Source: CAYSLA01 sp964431685
Lineage (GTDB): Bacteria > Armatimonadota > UBA5829
DNA length: 9,547 nt
Direction: 5' to 3'
NCBI GenBank assembly: GCA_964431685.1
Contig: CAYSLA010000133.1
Location: 1 to 9,547, forward strand
The first letter of the stretch is position 1. The number at the start of each line of letters is the position of its first letter. Below the pieces are notes generated by a model. That model saw only the letters and a list, made by a program, of their open reading frames with translations, did no database searches and had not been told where the DNA came from. Positions 1-6,517 of this stretch are shown here, one piece after another. The translations under genes and the position numbers were made by a program.

Positions 1-2516
1 TTGTCCTGAATCTCCCGCTGTATCGCTCGTTTCAGGGGCCTGGCACCGAATGCAGGGTCGAACCCTTCTCTGGCAAGTGCGGCCTTCGCCGCCTCGGTGA
101 CGCTGATACCCAGTCTCCTGTCGGCCAGGCGCTGCCGCAGTCTCTCGAGTTGGATGTCCACAATCTGCTTTATGTGTTCTTCGCTAAGCGAGTGGAACAC
201 AATGATCTCGTCGATACGGTTCAGGAACTCCGGTCTGAACTGAGCTTTCAGAGCGTCAAGGACCTTGCGCTTGATGTCGTCATCATTGACTCGAGAATCG
301 ACGCCCTGTCTGAAACCAAGCACGCCGTGCTCGCGGATAAGTTCCGAGCCGACATTGCTGGTCATTATTATCACGGTGTTCTTGAAATCCACGGTTCGCC
401 CGTGGCCATCAGTGAGCCGCCCGTCCTCGAGTATCTGCAACAGCACGTTGAAGACGTCCTGATGCGCCTTTTCAATCTCATCGAAGAGCAGCACGCTGTA
501 TGGCTTGCGGCGCACGTGTTCGGTCAGGTATCCTCCCTCGTCGTATCCTACATACCCCGGAGGCGCTCCGATAAGCCGAGAAACAGAGTGCTTTTCCATG
601 AACTCGGACATATCTATTCTGACCATAGCCCGCTCATCATCAAAAAGGAACTGTGCGAGGGCGCGGGCGAGCTCGGTCTTCCCCACCCCGGTTGGACCCA
701 TGAATATGAAACTGCCTATCGGCCGGTTCGAATCCTGCAGACCAGTTCGCGCACGGCGCACAGCGTTTGACACCGCTTCTATGGCTTCGCTCTGCCCAAC
801 CACGCGCTCCGAGAGGCGCTGTTCCATCTGCAGCAGCTTCGCTACCTCGCCCTCCATCATCCGCGTAACGGGGACTCCGGTCCATTTGCTGACTACTTCG
901 GCCACGTCTTCCTCGTCGACCTCTTCTTTGAGCATTCGGGCGTCTTTCTGAAGCTCGGCCAGCCTGTCCGTCTGATCTTTCAGCTCTTCGGTGAGCCTGG
1001 GTATGACACCGTGCTTGAGTTCGGCGGCCTTGCCCAGGTCGCCGGTCCGCTCGGCATCTTGTTCCTCAGTGTTGGCCTGCTCGATGCGCGTCTTGATTTC
1101 CCGAATCCTCGCAATCGCTTCTTTCTCGTTTTGCCAGTGAACTTTCTTGCTGGCAAGCGATTCTTGCATATTGGCAAGGTCTGCTTCGAGCTTCTCAAGA
1201 CGTTTCATAGAGGGCTCGTCAGTCTCCTTTTTTAGAGCCTCACGCTCAATCTCAAATTGTCTAATCCTGCGCTCTACCTCGTCTATCTCGGTGGGCATGC
1301 TGTCAATTTCAATGCGAAGCCGGCTCGCGGCCTCGTCTATGAGATCAATGGCCTTGTCCGGAAGAAACCTGTCGGAAATGTAACGATCCGATAGAACCGC
1401 CGCCGCCACGAGCGCGGAATCCTGGATTCGAACTCCGTGATGGTTTTCGTAGCGCTCCTTGAGTCCGCGCAGGATCGCGATGGTGTCATCGACGGCAGGC
1501 GGATCGACCACAACCGGCTGGAACCTGCGCTCGAGAGCCGCGTCCTTCTCGATGTGTTTCCGGTATTCGTCGAGAGTTGTCGCCCCGACACACTTAAGCT
1601 CTCCACGGGCAAGCATCGGCTTCAACAGGTTAGCTGCATCGACCGCACCCTCGGCAGCCCCCGCACCGACTATTGTGTGCAGTTCGTCCACAAACAGGAT
1701 GATCTCGCCCTCAGCGCTCTTTATCTCATTAAGTAGAGCCTTGAGCCTTTCCTCGAACTCGCCGCGGTACTTGGTCCCGGCCACAAGAGCGCCCAGGTCA
1801 AGACCCACGACTCGCTTGTTCTTCAGCCCCTCTGGCACGTCCCCCGCGACCACACGTTGCGCCAGTCCTTCAACTATGGCTGTCTTTCCGACTCCCGGCT
1901 CGCCAATCAGAACCGGATTGTTCTTTGTTCGTCGCGACAGCACCTGTATGACCCTGCGGATCTCCTCGTCCCGCCCGATGACCGGGTCCAGCTTGTTCTT
2001 CCGGGCATCTGCGGTAAGGTCGCGCCCATATTTCTCCAGCGACTGATACTTGTCCTCAGGGTTCTGATCGGTCACTCTCTGAGTGCCGCGCACTTCCGCC
2101 ATCGCCTGATAAATTCCGTCGCGATTGGCTCCGGATTCGGCAAGCACGTCGGCAGCCTTTCCGCCTTCCGTGGCCACACCTATCAGCAGGTGCTCAGTAC
2201 TGACAAACTCATCCTTGAGTCTGTCGGCCTCTGCCTGGGCTGCTTCGAGCGCACGATTCAGCCGGGGGCCGACGTATTGACCGGCCGCACCGGAAACTTT
2301 TGGCATACGTTCAATCTCAGATTTGAGCTTTGCTGCCAGCGAATCCGCGCCGACTCCCAGCCTCTGCAAAATCGGCTGCACTACACCGCCGTCCTGGTCG
2401 AGCAGCGCAACCATCAGATGCTCCGGTTCGATCTGCTGTTGTCGTGACTCTTGGGCTATGTGCTGCGCATCCTGCACCGCTTCCTGCGCTTTGATGGTCA
2501 ATCTATCAAGTCTCAT
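1..2516 (-). CDS. clpB: ATP-dependent chaperone ClpB (disaggregase), C-terminus cut by window edge
   Basis: ClpB is a cytoplasmic Hsp100 hexamer that works with DnaK to pull polypeptides out of aggregates. Reading leftward from the ATG at 2516 gives 838 open codons to the window edge. ClpB proteins are usually about 860 residues, so only the last 20-30 are missing. Visible in order: Clp N domain (about 1-145); AAA+ module 1 with Walker A GEPGVGKT (205-212) and Walker B LFVDELH (D277, E278); a long charged coiled-coil middle domain (about 400-520) that separates ClpB from ClpA and ClpX; AAA+ module 2 with Walker A GPTGVGKT (607-614), Walker B LLFDEIEK (D679, E680) and the pore loop GYVGYDEGG; then the C-terminal D2-small domain. 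GGGGG lies 8 nt before the start (2525-2529, minus). There is no frameshift and all ATPase motifs are intact. It is transcribed away from the sigma gene. Confidence 0.98.
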   Translation of the reverse strand, partial: MRLDRLTIKAQEAVQDAQHIAQESRQQQIEPEHLMVALLDQDGGVVQPILQRLGVGADSLAAKLKSEIERMPKVSGAAGQYVGPRLNRALEAAQAEADRLKDEFVSTEHLLIGVATEGGKAADVLAESGANRDGIYQAMAEVRGTQRVTDQNPEDKYQSLEKYGRDLTADARKNKLDPVIGRDEEIRRVIQVLSRRTKNNPVLIGEPGVGKTAIVEGLAQRVVAGDVPEGLKNKRVVGLDLGALVAGTKYRGEFEERLKALLNEIKSAEGEIILFVDELHTIVGAGAAEGAVDAANLLKPMLARGELKCVGATTLDEYRKHIEKDAALERRFQPVVVDPPAVDDTIAILRGLKERYENHHGVRIQDSALVAAAVLSDRYISDRFLPDKAIDLIDEAASRLRIEIDSMPTEIDEVERRIRQFEIEREALKKETDEPSMKRLEKLEADLANMQESLASKKVHWQNEKEAIARIREIKTRIEQANTEEQDAERTGDLGKAAELKHGVIPRLTEELKDQTDRLAELQKDARMLKEEVDEEDVAEVVSKWTGVPVTRMMEGEVAKLLQMEQRLSERVVGQSEAIEAVSNAVRRARTGLQDSNRPIGSFIFMGPTGVGKTELARALAQFLFDDERAMVRIDMSEFMEKHSVSRLIGAPPGYVGYDEGGYLTEHVRRKPYSVLLFDEIEKAHQDVFNVLLQILEDGRLTDGHGRTVDFKNTVIIMTSNVGSELIREHGVLGFRQGVDSRVNDDDIKRKVLDALKAQFRPEFLNRIDEIIVFHSLSEEHIKQIVDIQLERLRQRLADRRLGISVTEAAKAALAREGFDPAFGARPLKRAIQREIQD

Positions 2517-2557
2517 CTGCGTTACCCCCGACGCATGGAAATATCCTCAACATTAAT

Positions 2558-2586
2558 ATGCTATCACTTGAGTGCGTTGTTGTCAA
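2558..2586 (-). promoter_or_regulatory. clpB promoter (sigma-A type)
   Basis: On the minus strand a perfect -35 TTGACA (2581-2586) is separated by exactly 17 nt from a -10 TAGCAT (2558-2563, 4 of 6 consensus). Transcription would start near 2551, giving a leader of about 35 nt before the clpB ATG. Position and spacing fit the main clpB promoter. The identification rests on motif match only. Confidence 0.7.
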
Positions 2587-2587
2587 A
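2567..2587. promoter_or_regulatory. HAIR-like operator (possible HspR site) overlapping the clpB promoter
   Basis: The HspR operator consensus is CTTGAGT-N7-ACTCAAG. Here one half-site is perfect, CTTGAGT at 2567-2573. After exactly 7 nt comes TGTCAAA (2581-2587), which matches the second half at 4 of 7 positions including the core TCAA. The weaker half is also the clpB -35 box, so a bound repressor would block polymerase. clpB is a classic HspR target in lineages that use this repressor. No hspR gene is in the window, so the call is tentative. Confidence 0.45.
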
Positions 2588-2762
2588 TGGTATGCGCATA
2601 AGCGCTACTATTCACTAATACCCAATGGTGCCATTTGCCAAACGCATAGGGAGACGAAAAGGATTGTTTTCTGCGGCACCCCCAGTCGAGATGACCTGGT
2701 GGTAACCAGCGCTGGCAGGAAACTGCAGTCTGGAATCGGATTTTTGCCGGGTAATCGTGCAT

Positions 2763-2793
2763 TTGGCACACTTTGTGCTTATCATTCTATATG
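2763..2793 (+). promoter_or_regulatory. Weak candidate promoter for the sigma gene
   Basis: TTGGCA (2763-2768) could act as a -35 box with TCTATA (17-nt spacer) or TATATG (19-nt spacer, 2788-2793) as the -10. This is the best pair seen between clpB and the sigma gene, but neither -10 is strong and the implied leader is about 150 nt. The factor may instead be transcribed from a promoter of a different sigma class that cannot be recognised by eye. Confidence 0.25.
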
Positions 2794-2953
2794 GGGAGCG
2801 CTATCGCCCACACTGCTGTCAGTCTTGAAGCAGATGCATAGGTCGCCTCACCCCAGGTTTTTGCCAACTACTTGACCTCGGCTCCAGTGTCCGACGGTGT
2901 TCTTAGACAAGGTTCGCGCATCGCGCAGCATTTGTCAGTTAGGAGATTCGCAG

Positions 2954-3850
2954 GTGAACGGTGAACTGACCATGTTGACTGAGCCCGAGTTCAACGAATC
3001 AGAATGCCACATCTATCACGACGCGGCTGACTCCATGGAGTCATACCTCGCCCGGATAGGAAAGTGGCCACTGCTGGGACCGGAACAGGAAGTTGAGCTT
3101 GCCAGACGCGTCAAACAGGGCGATGACGCAGCCAAGCGCAAACTCATAGAGTCAAACCTCAGGCTGGTTGTCAGCGTCGCCAAGGTCTATTCCCGCTGCG
3201 GTATGTCCATCTCCGACCTGGTTCAGGAAGGCAATCTCGGACTGATGCGGGCCGTCGAATGCTATGATCCCGAGAGAGGATTCCGGTTCAGCACCTATGC
3301 GGTGGCGTGGATAAAGCAGGCCATCAGTCGAGCCATAGAACGAAACGGCAGGCTGATCAGAGTCCCCAGCTATGTGGTTCAGGCTCTGCGTAGATTGGGC
3401 AAACTAATTGCCACATTCGCCAGCGAGCACGGTCACGAGCCGTCGATGGATGAGCTGGGCGAAATACTCGGGATATCGAAAGACAACATGGTCCGGTTGC
3501 TCGCCGCTGGTGAGACGCTGGTTTCGCTGGATGAGGATGTCTGCGACGAAGGAGCAACCCCTCTGGTGGACCGGCTCAACGACACCGAAGCCTGCGATCC
3601 GGAAAAGGACGCTCTGGAGAGAGAATCGATCAATCTACTGCACGGACTTGTCGACTGGCTTACACCGCAGGAAAAGCTGATCATCCGCAAGCGATTTGGG
3701 CTTGCTGACGGAAGGCCAGCAACCCTTAGCGAACTGGGACAGGAACTGCACATAACCAGAGAGCGCGTTCGCCAACTGGAAAAGAGGGCGCTAAGAAAGA
3801 TGCGCGCCCTGGCTGACGGCAACTGGATGGAAGAGTATTTTAGCGCTTAG
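2954..3850 (+). CDS. RNA polymerase sigma factor, sigma-70 family, group 2-like (no region 1.1)
   Basis: This sigma-70 family protein directs core RNA polymerase to promoters. From GTG 2954 it has 298 residues. Region 1.2 (DSMESYLARIG, about 26-57) leads into region 2 (about 60-138), with the conserved core SNLRLVVSVAKVY, the LVQEGNLGLMRAVE segment, and region 2.3/2.4 FSTYAVAWIKQAI ending in RLIRVPSYV. Region 3 spans about 139-215. Region 4.2 is a helix-turn-helix (LSELGQELHITRERVRQLE, about 258-276). There is no acidic region 1.1, so it looks like a group 2 (alternative, stationary or stress) factor rather than a long RpoD, though some primary factors are also short. GTG 2954 was chosen because AGGAG lies 8 nt upstream. 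The open frame extends to a GTG at 2897 that has no ribosome-binding site, and an ATG at 2972 is a fallback. The gene is divergent from clpB, which suggests but does not prove a stress role. No intrinsic terminator follows. Confidence 0.93.
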   Translation: MNGELTMLTEPEFNESECHIYHDAADSMESYLARIGKWPLLGPEQEVELARRVKQGDDAAKRKLIESNLRLVVSVAKVYSRCGMSISDLVQEGNLGLMRAVECYDPERGFRFSTYAVAWIKQAISRAIERNGRLIRVPSYVVQALRRLGKLIATFASEHGHEPSMDELGEILGISKDNMVRLLAAGETLVSLDEDVCDEGATPLVDRLNDTEACDPEKDALERESINLLHGLVDWLTPQEKLIIRKRFGLADGRPATLSELGQELHITRERVRQLEKRALRKMRALADGNWMEEYFSA

Positions 3851-4110
3851 TCGCTCGCCGCTTGATCTCAGTCGAACGCTCTTCGTGCTCTCGGACAGAA
3901 GTATCTTACCGCCCGGCGTTTGTTACCTACGCCTGCATTCAGCCAATCGTGCTTGACTGCGGACGTTCAGCCCAACTGAGCACAGATATCGAACTGATCC
4001 CTCCTGAGCGCCTGCCAACAGACCACCGAACGAATCACGATTGACAGCATTCGCAGTGAGTCCGAGGTTCTGAGTACTTCACGGTTTGTAGATTGCATCC
4101 TGTGGTTACG
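3851..4110. other. Intergenic region downstream of the sigma gene, no gene seen
   Basis: The 60-codon open frame at 3862-4044 has no plausible ribosome-binding site and no recognisable family. A TTGACA at 4041-4046 has no matching -10 at 16-18 nt. No T-run terminator follows the sigma gene stop. Nothing else could be supported here. Confidence 0.5.
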
Positions 4111-4161
4111 GTAGGCCGAACACTATTGTCCGGCGCCGCCCCACAGGAGTGTCCGGCCTAC
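4111..4161. repeat. REP-like double palindrome (51 bp, BIME-like)
   Basis: The outer arms GTAGGCCGAACACT (4111-4124) and AGTGTCCGGCCTAC (4148-4161) are inverted copies with 13 of 14 matches. Two smaller hairpins are nested inside, each 8-bp arms around a 4-nt loop. The first is 4115-4134 (GCCGAACA / TGTCCGGC, 7 of 8, the odd pair a G-U wobble in minus-strand RNA). The second is 4138-4157 (GCCCCACA / TGTCCGGC, 6 of 8). Two tandem palindromic units forming a larger palindrome in an intergenic gap is the typical build of REP/BIME elements. There is no T-run, so it is not a standard terminator. Genome-wide repetition cannot be seen from one window. Confidence 0.65.
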
Positions 4162-4198
4162 CACGCAACTTAGCCACCGTGCGTCGCTTAGAGCTGAC

Positions 4199-4227
4199 TT
4201 GCCTTCGCCGTTCCCGTCGCGTATACT
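4199..4227 (+). promoter_or_regulatory. Promoter of the glycosidase-like gene
   Basis: TTGCCT (4199-4204) and TATACT (4222-4227, 5 of 6 consensus) are separated by exactly 17 nt. Transcription would begin near 4234, giving a 5' leader of about 107 nt. The gene therefore looks independently transcribed rather than part of the sigma gene unit. Confidence 0.6.
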
Positions 4228-4288
4228 GGTCTGTAAGCCGAGGTGGAGAGTGTGTCCTGCCCGGCTCTAGTTTTGTCTGAGAGCGCGC

Positions 4289-4317
4289 CCGCCTTCCCGA
4301 CCTTTCTGGTAAGGCGG
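4289..4317 (+). other. Hairpin in the 5' leader of the glycosidase-like gene
   Basis: CCGCCTT (4289-4295) pairs perfectly with AAGGCGG (4311-4317). An inner ACC/GGT extension closes a 5-nt loop after a one-sided CCCG bulge. The hairpin ends about 11 nt before the GGAG ribosome-binding site (4329-4332). It could influence translation or mRNA stability. No known riboswitch class was recognised. Confidence 0.4.
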
Positions 4318-4340
4318 ACAGCCCTGCTGGAGATCTGCAC

Positions 4341-6428
4341 ATGAGCTTGGCAACCATTGAGAATCCCCGTTTTCTGATCGAGGTTCGGCCTACCACGTCC
4401 GGCGTCGGGATAGATGTCACCGACCGCTACTCGGGCGTGAGTTTTGCCGATTCGGCCTATATGTATTCCGCCTACGTTGAGTCGGGCGGAGGCGTGAGGC
4501 GGGTGAACGGGCTGCGGTCGGTGTCGGTCGATTCGTCTGTGACCGACAAGAACGACAGAGTGATCAAGATTACTGGATTGCTGGGCTCCGAACAAGACGA
4601 TCCGAGTATTGAGATATGTCACGTGCTGATATCCCCTGAGGGCGAGGACTACTTCGAAGAACGGATAGATCTTTCGAACCTGTCTGCCGACCCAGTGCGA
4701 TTCAAAGGTCACAGGTTCGGGTTCAGAAAGAGACTTCACGCACCGGAACAATACGGCGGGCAGACAAGCGACATCGAGAACTACCGACTAGTCGCCGTGC
4801 CTTTCCGACTTCAGCCGGATGGCAAGAAACACGACTACACCCTTGACGACCTCTACAATGGCCGCTACGAGCTTTCGGTTTCAACCACCCCGGACAGGGT
4901 TGACAGGTTCACCGTGGATGAGGGAATGGGACGTTCGGAAGGCTGGGCCTGGACGGATGGCGACTACGGCCTGCTGATGATAAAGTTCAATCCTTTGATG
5001 GTCGAGTACTCCATGATCGGCACTGAGTCCGACACGGATGGGGTGCATCTGCACTTCGGCGGTGCTGCGGGGTGCCTCTATGAGGAGCCTTCGGGCTTCA
5101 GGATGATCGAGCCGGGACAGAGCGCTGGGTTCGGGGCCACAAGGTATCACTTCTACGAAGGTTTGTGGCGCCGGGGCTACTATATGTTCCGTGACTTCAT
5201 GGCCGCCGGTGGTCACGGACTGCCCGACGACTACAACCCTCCGATCTCGTGGGATGTTCGGGCAGACGAGGCCTTTCGCGGGGGCTGCCGTGAAAGCATC
5301 CTCAGCCCCGAGATACTGGAGTCGCAGGCAGGGCTCGCACGCGCGATGGGCTGCGAGATGCTCTTCATGGGCAGTGGCTGGAGCGCTCCGGAAGGCGGTA
5401 CTACCTGGGACGATGCCCGGTTCGGGCCGCTGTCGGATTTCGCTGTGCGCATGCAGGAACAATATGGACTGCGCATCGGAGCAAGAGTCGTCGGCAGAAG
5501 CTATGGCGACGCGTGGGGCGGATTCTACCGTCGCGATATTGAAGGCGGCATAGGCTACAGCGGCGCTTACTCTGAGCGACCGTTCTATGAGCCCTGCTAT
5601 TGCTTTGATCGATACATCGAGGAGAAGATCAGCAGGATACTGGATCTGGTTGACTCCGGAGTGGAATTCCTGACTTTTGACGAGTTTGACTGGCGAGGAC
5701 CGTGCTTCGACAAGTCGCACGGGCACGCTGTTCCCACCACAATCGGTGATCACGCAAGGGCAACAGGTGAGATAATCCGCAGGGTTCACGAGCAAAGACC
5801 CAACGTGATTGTCAAAGCGCACGACCCGGTGTGGCCCGCGAGCGTGCGCTACCTGCCTACATATTACATGCACAACCCAGGTGGGGCAATCGAGGAGATT
5901 TCGGCTTTCAGCTTCCTCTCCAACCCACTGGACGACCTGCTCTCCGGCCACGCGCTGAGTTTGTTCTACTACAAACTGGCGTACGATCTCCCATTGCATA
6001 TGCACGTTAACATGGACAAGGACAACGACAACTGCCTGGCGTTCTGGTGGTATGCTTCAACAGTAAGACACATAGGTATTGGCGGGAGCGGGCAGGACGC
6101 GGCGCGGTGTGAGGCGTATCGCAAGGCACTGGAAGAGTACAAGTCTGTACGCAGGATATACTCGCAGGGCAACTTCTACGGTCTGGACGAGCTGACTCAC
6201 ATCCACGTGCATAATGAGGAAGATCTGTGTCTGGTGTCGGCCTTCAATCTGACAGATAACAAGGTTTCGCGCGAAGTTGAAATCCGCCTGAATGACCTGG
6301 GGCTCATACTTAATATGTGCGTGGGTTGTGCCGACCACGAGATTGTCGGAGGCAAGCTCATACTTCGCCTGGAGATACCGCCGTTTGACTCCGTGCGGGT
6401 CAGGATGTATGCTTCGCGGGATGAATGA
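4341..6428 (+). CDS. Glycoside hydrolase-like protein, clan GH-D (GH36/GH27) architecture suspected
   Basis: The protein has 695 residues with no signal peptide or membrane segment, so it is probably cytoplasmic. GGAG lies 8 nt before the ATG. The N-terminal 300 or so residues are beta-rich, as in the beta-supersandwich of GH36 alpha-galactosidases. From about 300 to 600 a TIM-barrel pattern is plausible: AMGCEMLFMGSGW (ending at W347) resembles the GH36 strand that reads DDGW, and VEFLTFDEFDW places D447 where GH36 has its nucleophile in a hydrophobic-x-x-D strand. A third cluster, HMHVNMDKDNDN (553-564), may line the pocket. The last 90 or so residues look like a C-terminal beta domain. The DDGW motif is altered to GSGW and no GH36-type acid/base motif was identified, so substrate and activity are uncertain; it could be an inactive or differently specialised relative. 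There are no transporter or sugar genes nearby. The assignment rests on fold-level resemblance by eye. Confidence 0.6.
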   Translation: MSLATIENPRFLIEVRPTTSGVGIDVTDRYSGVSFADSAYMYSAYVESGGGVRRVNGLRSVSVDSSVTDKNDRVIKITGLLGSEQDDPSIEICHVLISPEGEDYFEERIDLSNLSADPVRFKGHRFGFRKRLHAPEQYGGQTSDIENYRLVAVPFRLQPDGKKHDYTLDDLYNGRYELSVSTTPDRVDRFTVDEGMGRSEGWAWTDGDYGLLMIKFNPLMVEYSMIGTESDTDGVHLHFGGAAGCLYEEPSGFRMIEPGQSAGFGATRYHFYEGLWRRGYYMFRDFMAAGGHGLPDDYNPPISWDVRADEAFRGGCRESILSPEILESQAGLARAMGCEMLFMGSGWSAPEGGTTWDDARFGPLSDFAVRMQEQYGLRIGARVVGRSYGDAWGGFYRRDIEGGIGYSGAYSERPFYEPCYCFDRYIEEKISRILDLVDSGVEFLTFDEFDWRGPCFDKSHGHAVPTTIGDHARATGEIIRRVHEQRPNVIVKAHDPVWPASVRYLPTYYMHNPGGAIEEISAFSFLSNPLDDLLSGHALSLFYYKLAYDLPLHMHVNMDKDNDNCLAFWWYASTVRHIGIGGSGQDAARCEAYRKALEEYKSVRRIYSQGNFYGLDELTHIHVHNEEDLCLVSAFNLTDNKVSREVEIRLNDLGLILNMCVGCADHEIVGGKLILRLEIPPFDSVRVRMYASRDE

Positions 6429-6431
6429 AGC

Positions 6432-6461
6432 AAATTGCACGTGCATATTTGGAAATTGCAC
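6432..6461 (+). repeat. Direct repeats AAATTGCAC abutting the rpsA promoter
   Basis: AAATTGCAC occurs at 6432-6440 and again at 6453-6461. The offset is 21 bp (two helical turns), and the second copy ends on the base before the -35 box. Inverted relatives occur in the transcribed leader: GTGCAATT (6535-6542) and GTGCAAC (6546-6552). The arrangement is what a protein-binding site upstream of a promoter would look like, but no regulator is known for it. Confidence 0.45.
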
Positions 6462-6490
6462 TTGACTTCGGCGGTATTTTGGTCTATCAT
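6462..6490 (+). promoter_or_regulatory. rpsA promoter (sigma-A type)
   Basis: TTGACT (6462-6467), a 17-nt spacer and TATCAT (6485-6490) form a near-consensus promoter that begins 34 nt after the stop of the upstream gene. The predicted start near 6497 gives a leader of about 190 nt before the rpsA start codon. Confidence 0.8.
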
Positions 6491-6517
6491 ACTAGACTAG
6501 AGTCAAGGTGTGTTCGA

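Larger units (their letters stand above)
2517..2953. other. Divergent intergenic region between clpB and the sigma gene
   Basis: This stretch holds the clpB promoter and operator at its left end and the sigma gene ribosome-binding site (AGGAG, 2941-2945) at its right end. The 105-codon open frame at 2558-2875 has no family resemblance and overlaps the clpB promoter, so it was not called. Small palindromes are visible: TATGCGCATA (2591-2600) just upstream of the clpB -35, and CCAGCGCTGG near 2707-2716. An 11-bp imperfect inverted pair, TGCCAAACGCA (2636-2646) and TGCATTTGGCA (2758-2768), has 10 of 11 matches. No terminator-like structure or RNA gene was recognised. Confidence 0.6.

Noticed and set aside
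1459..2447. Plus-strand open frames of about 195 codons opposite clpB
   Set aside because: They are antisense shadows of the intact ClpB frame, with Ser/Arg-rich translations and no recognisable domains.
2558..2590. CIRCE element (HrcA site) at clpB
   Set aside because: The 9-bp inverted arms TTAGCACTC/GAGTGCTAA are absent; only an isolated GAGTGC is present, which is better explained by the HAIR-like half-site.
2558..2875. A 105-codon plus-strand frame between clpB and the sigma gene
   Set aside because: It starts inside the clpB promoter, has no ribosome-binding site and no recognisable family.
2897..2953. Upstream GTG start for the sigma gene
   Set aside because: No ribosome-binding site precedes 2897, whereas AGGAG is well placed for GTG 2954; the extra 19 residues add no recognisable domain.
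3862..4044. A 60-codon frame after the sigma gene
   Set aside because: No ribosome-binding site, no promoter and no resemblance to known small proteins.
4041..4069. TTGACA as a promoter -35 in the sigma-to-glycosidase gap
   Set aside because: No acceptable -10 lies 16-18 nt downstream.
4111..4161. Intrinsic terminator for the sigma gene
   Set aside because: No T-run follows on either strand and it lies 260 nt past the stop; the double-palindrome build fits a REP-like element better.
4881..6005. A 374-codon open frame on the minus strand opposite the glycosidase-like gene
   Set aside because: It lies wholly antisense to a gene with a good ribosome-binding site, its translation is low-complexity and resembles no family, and long antisense frames are common opposite GC-rich genes.
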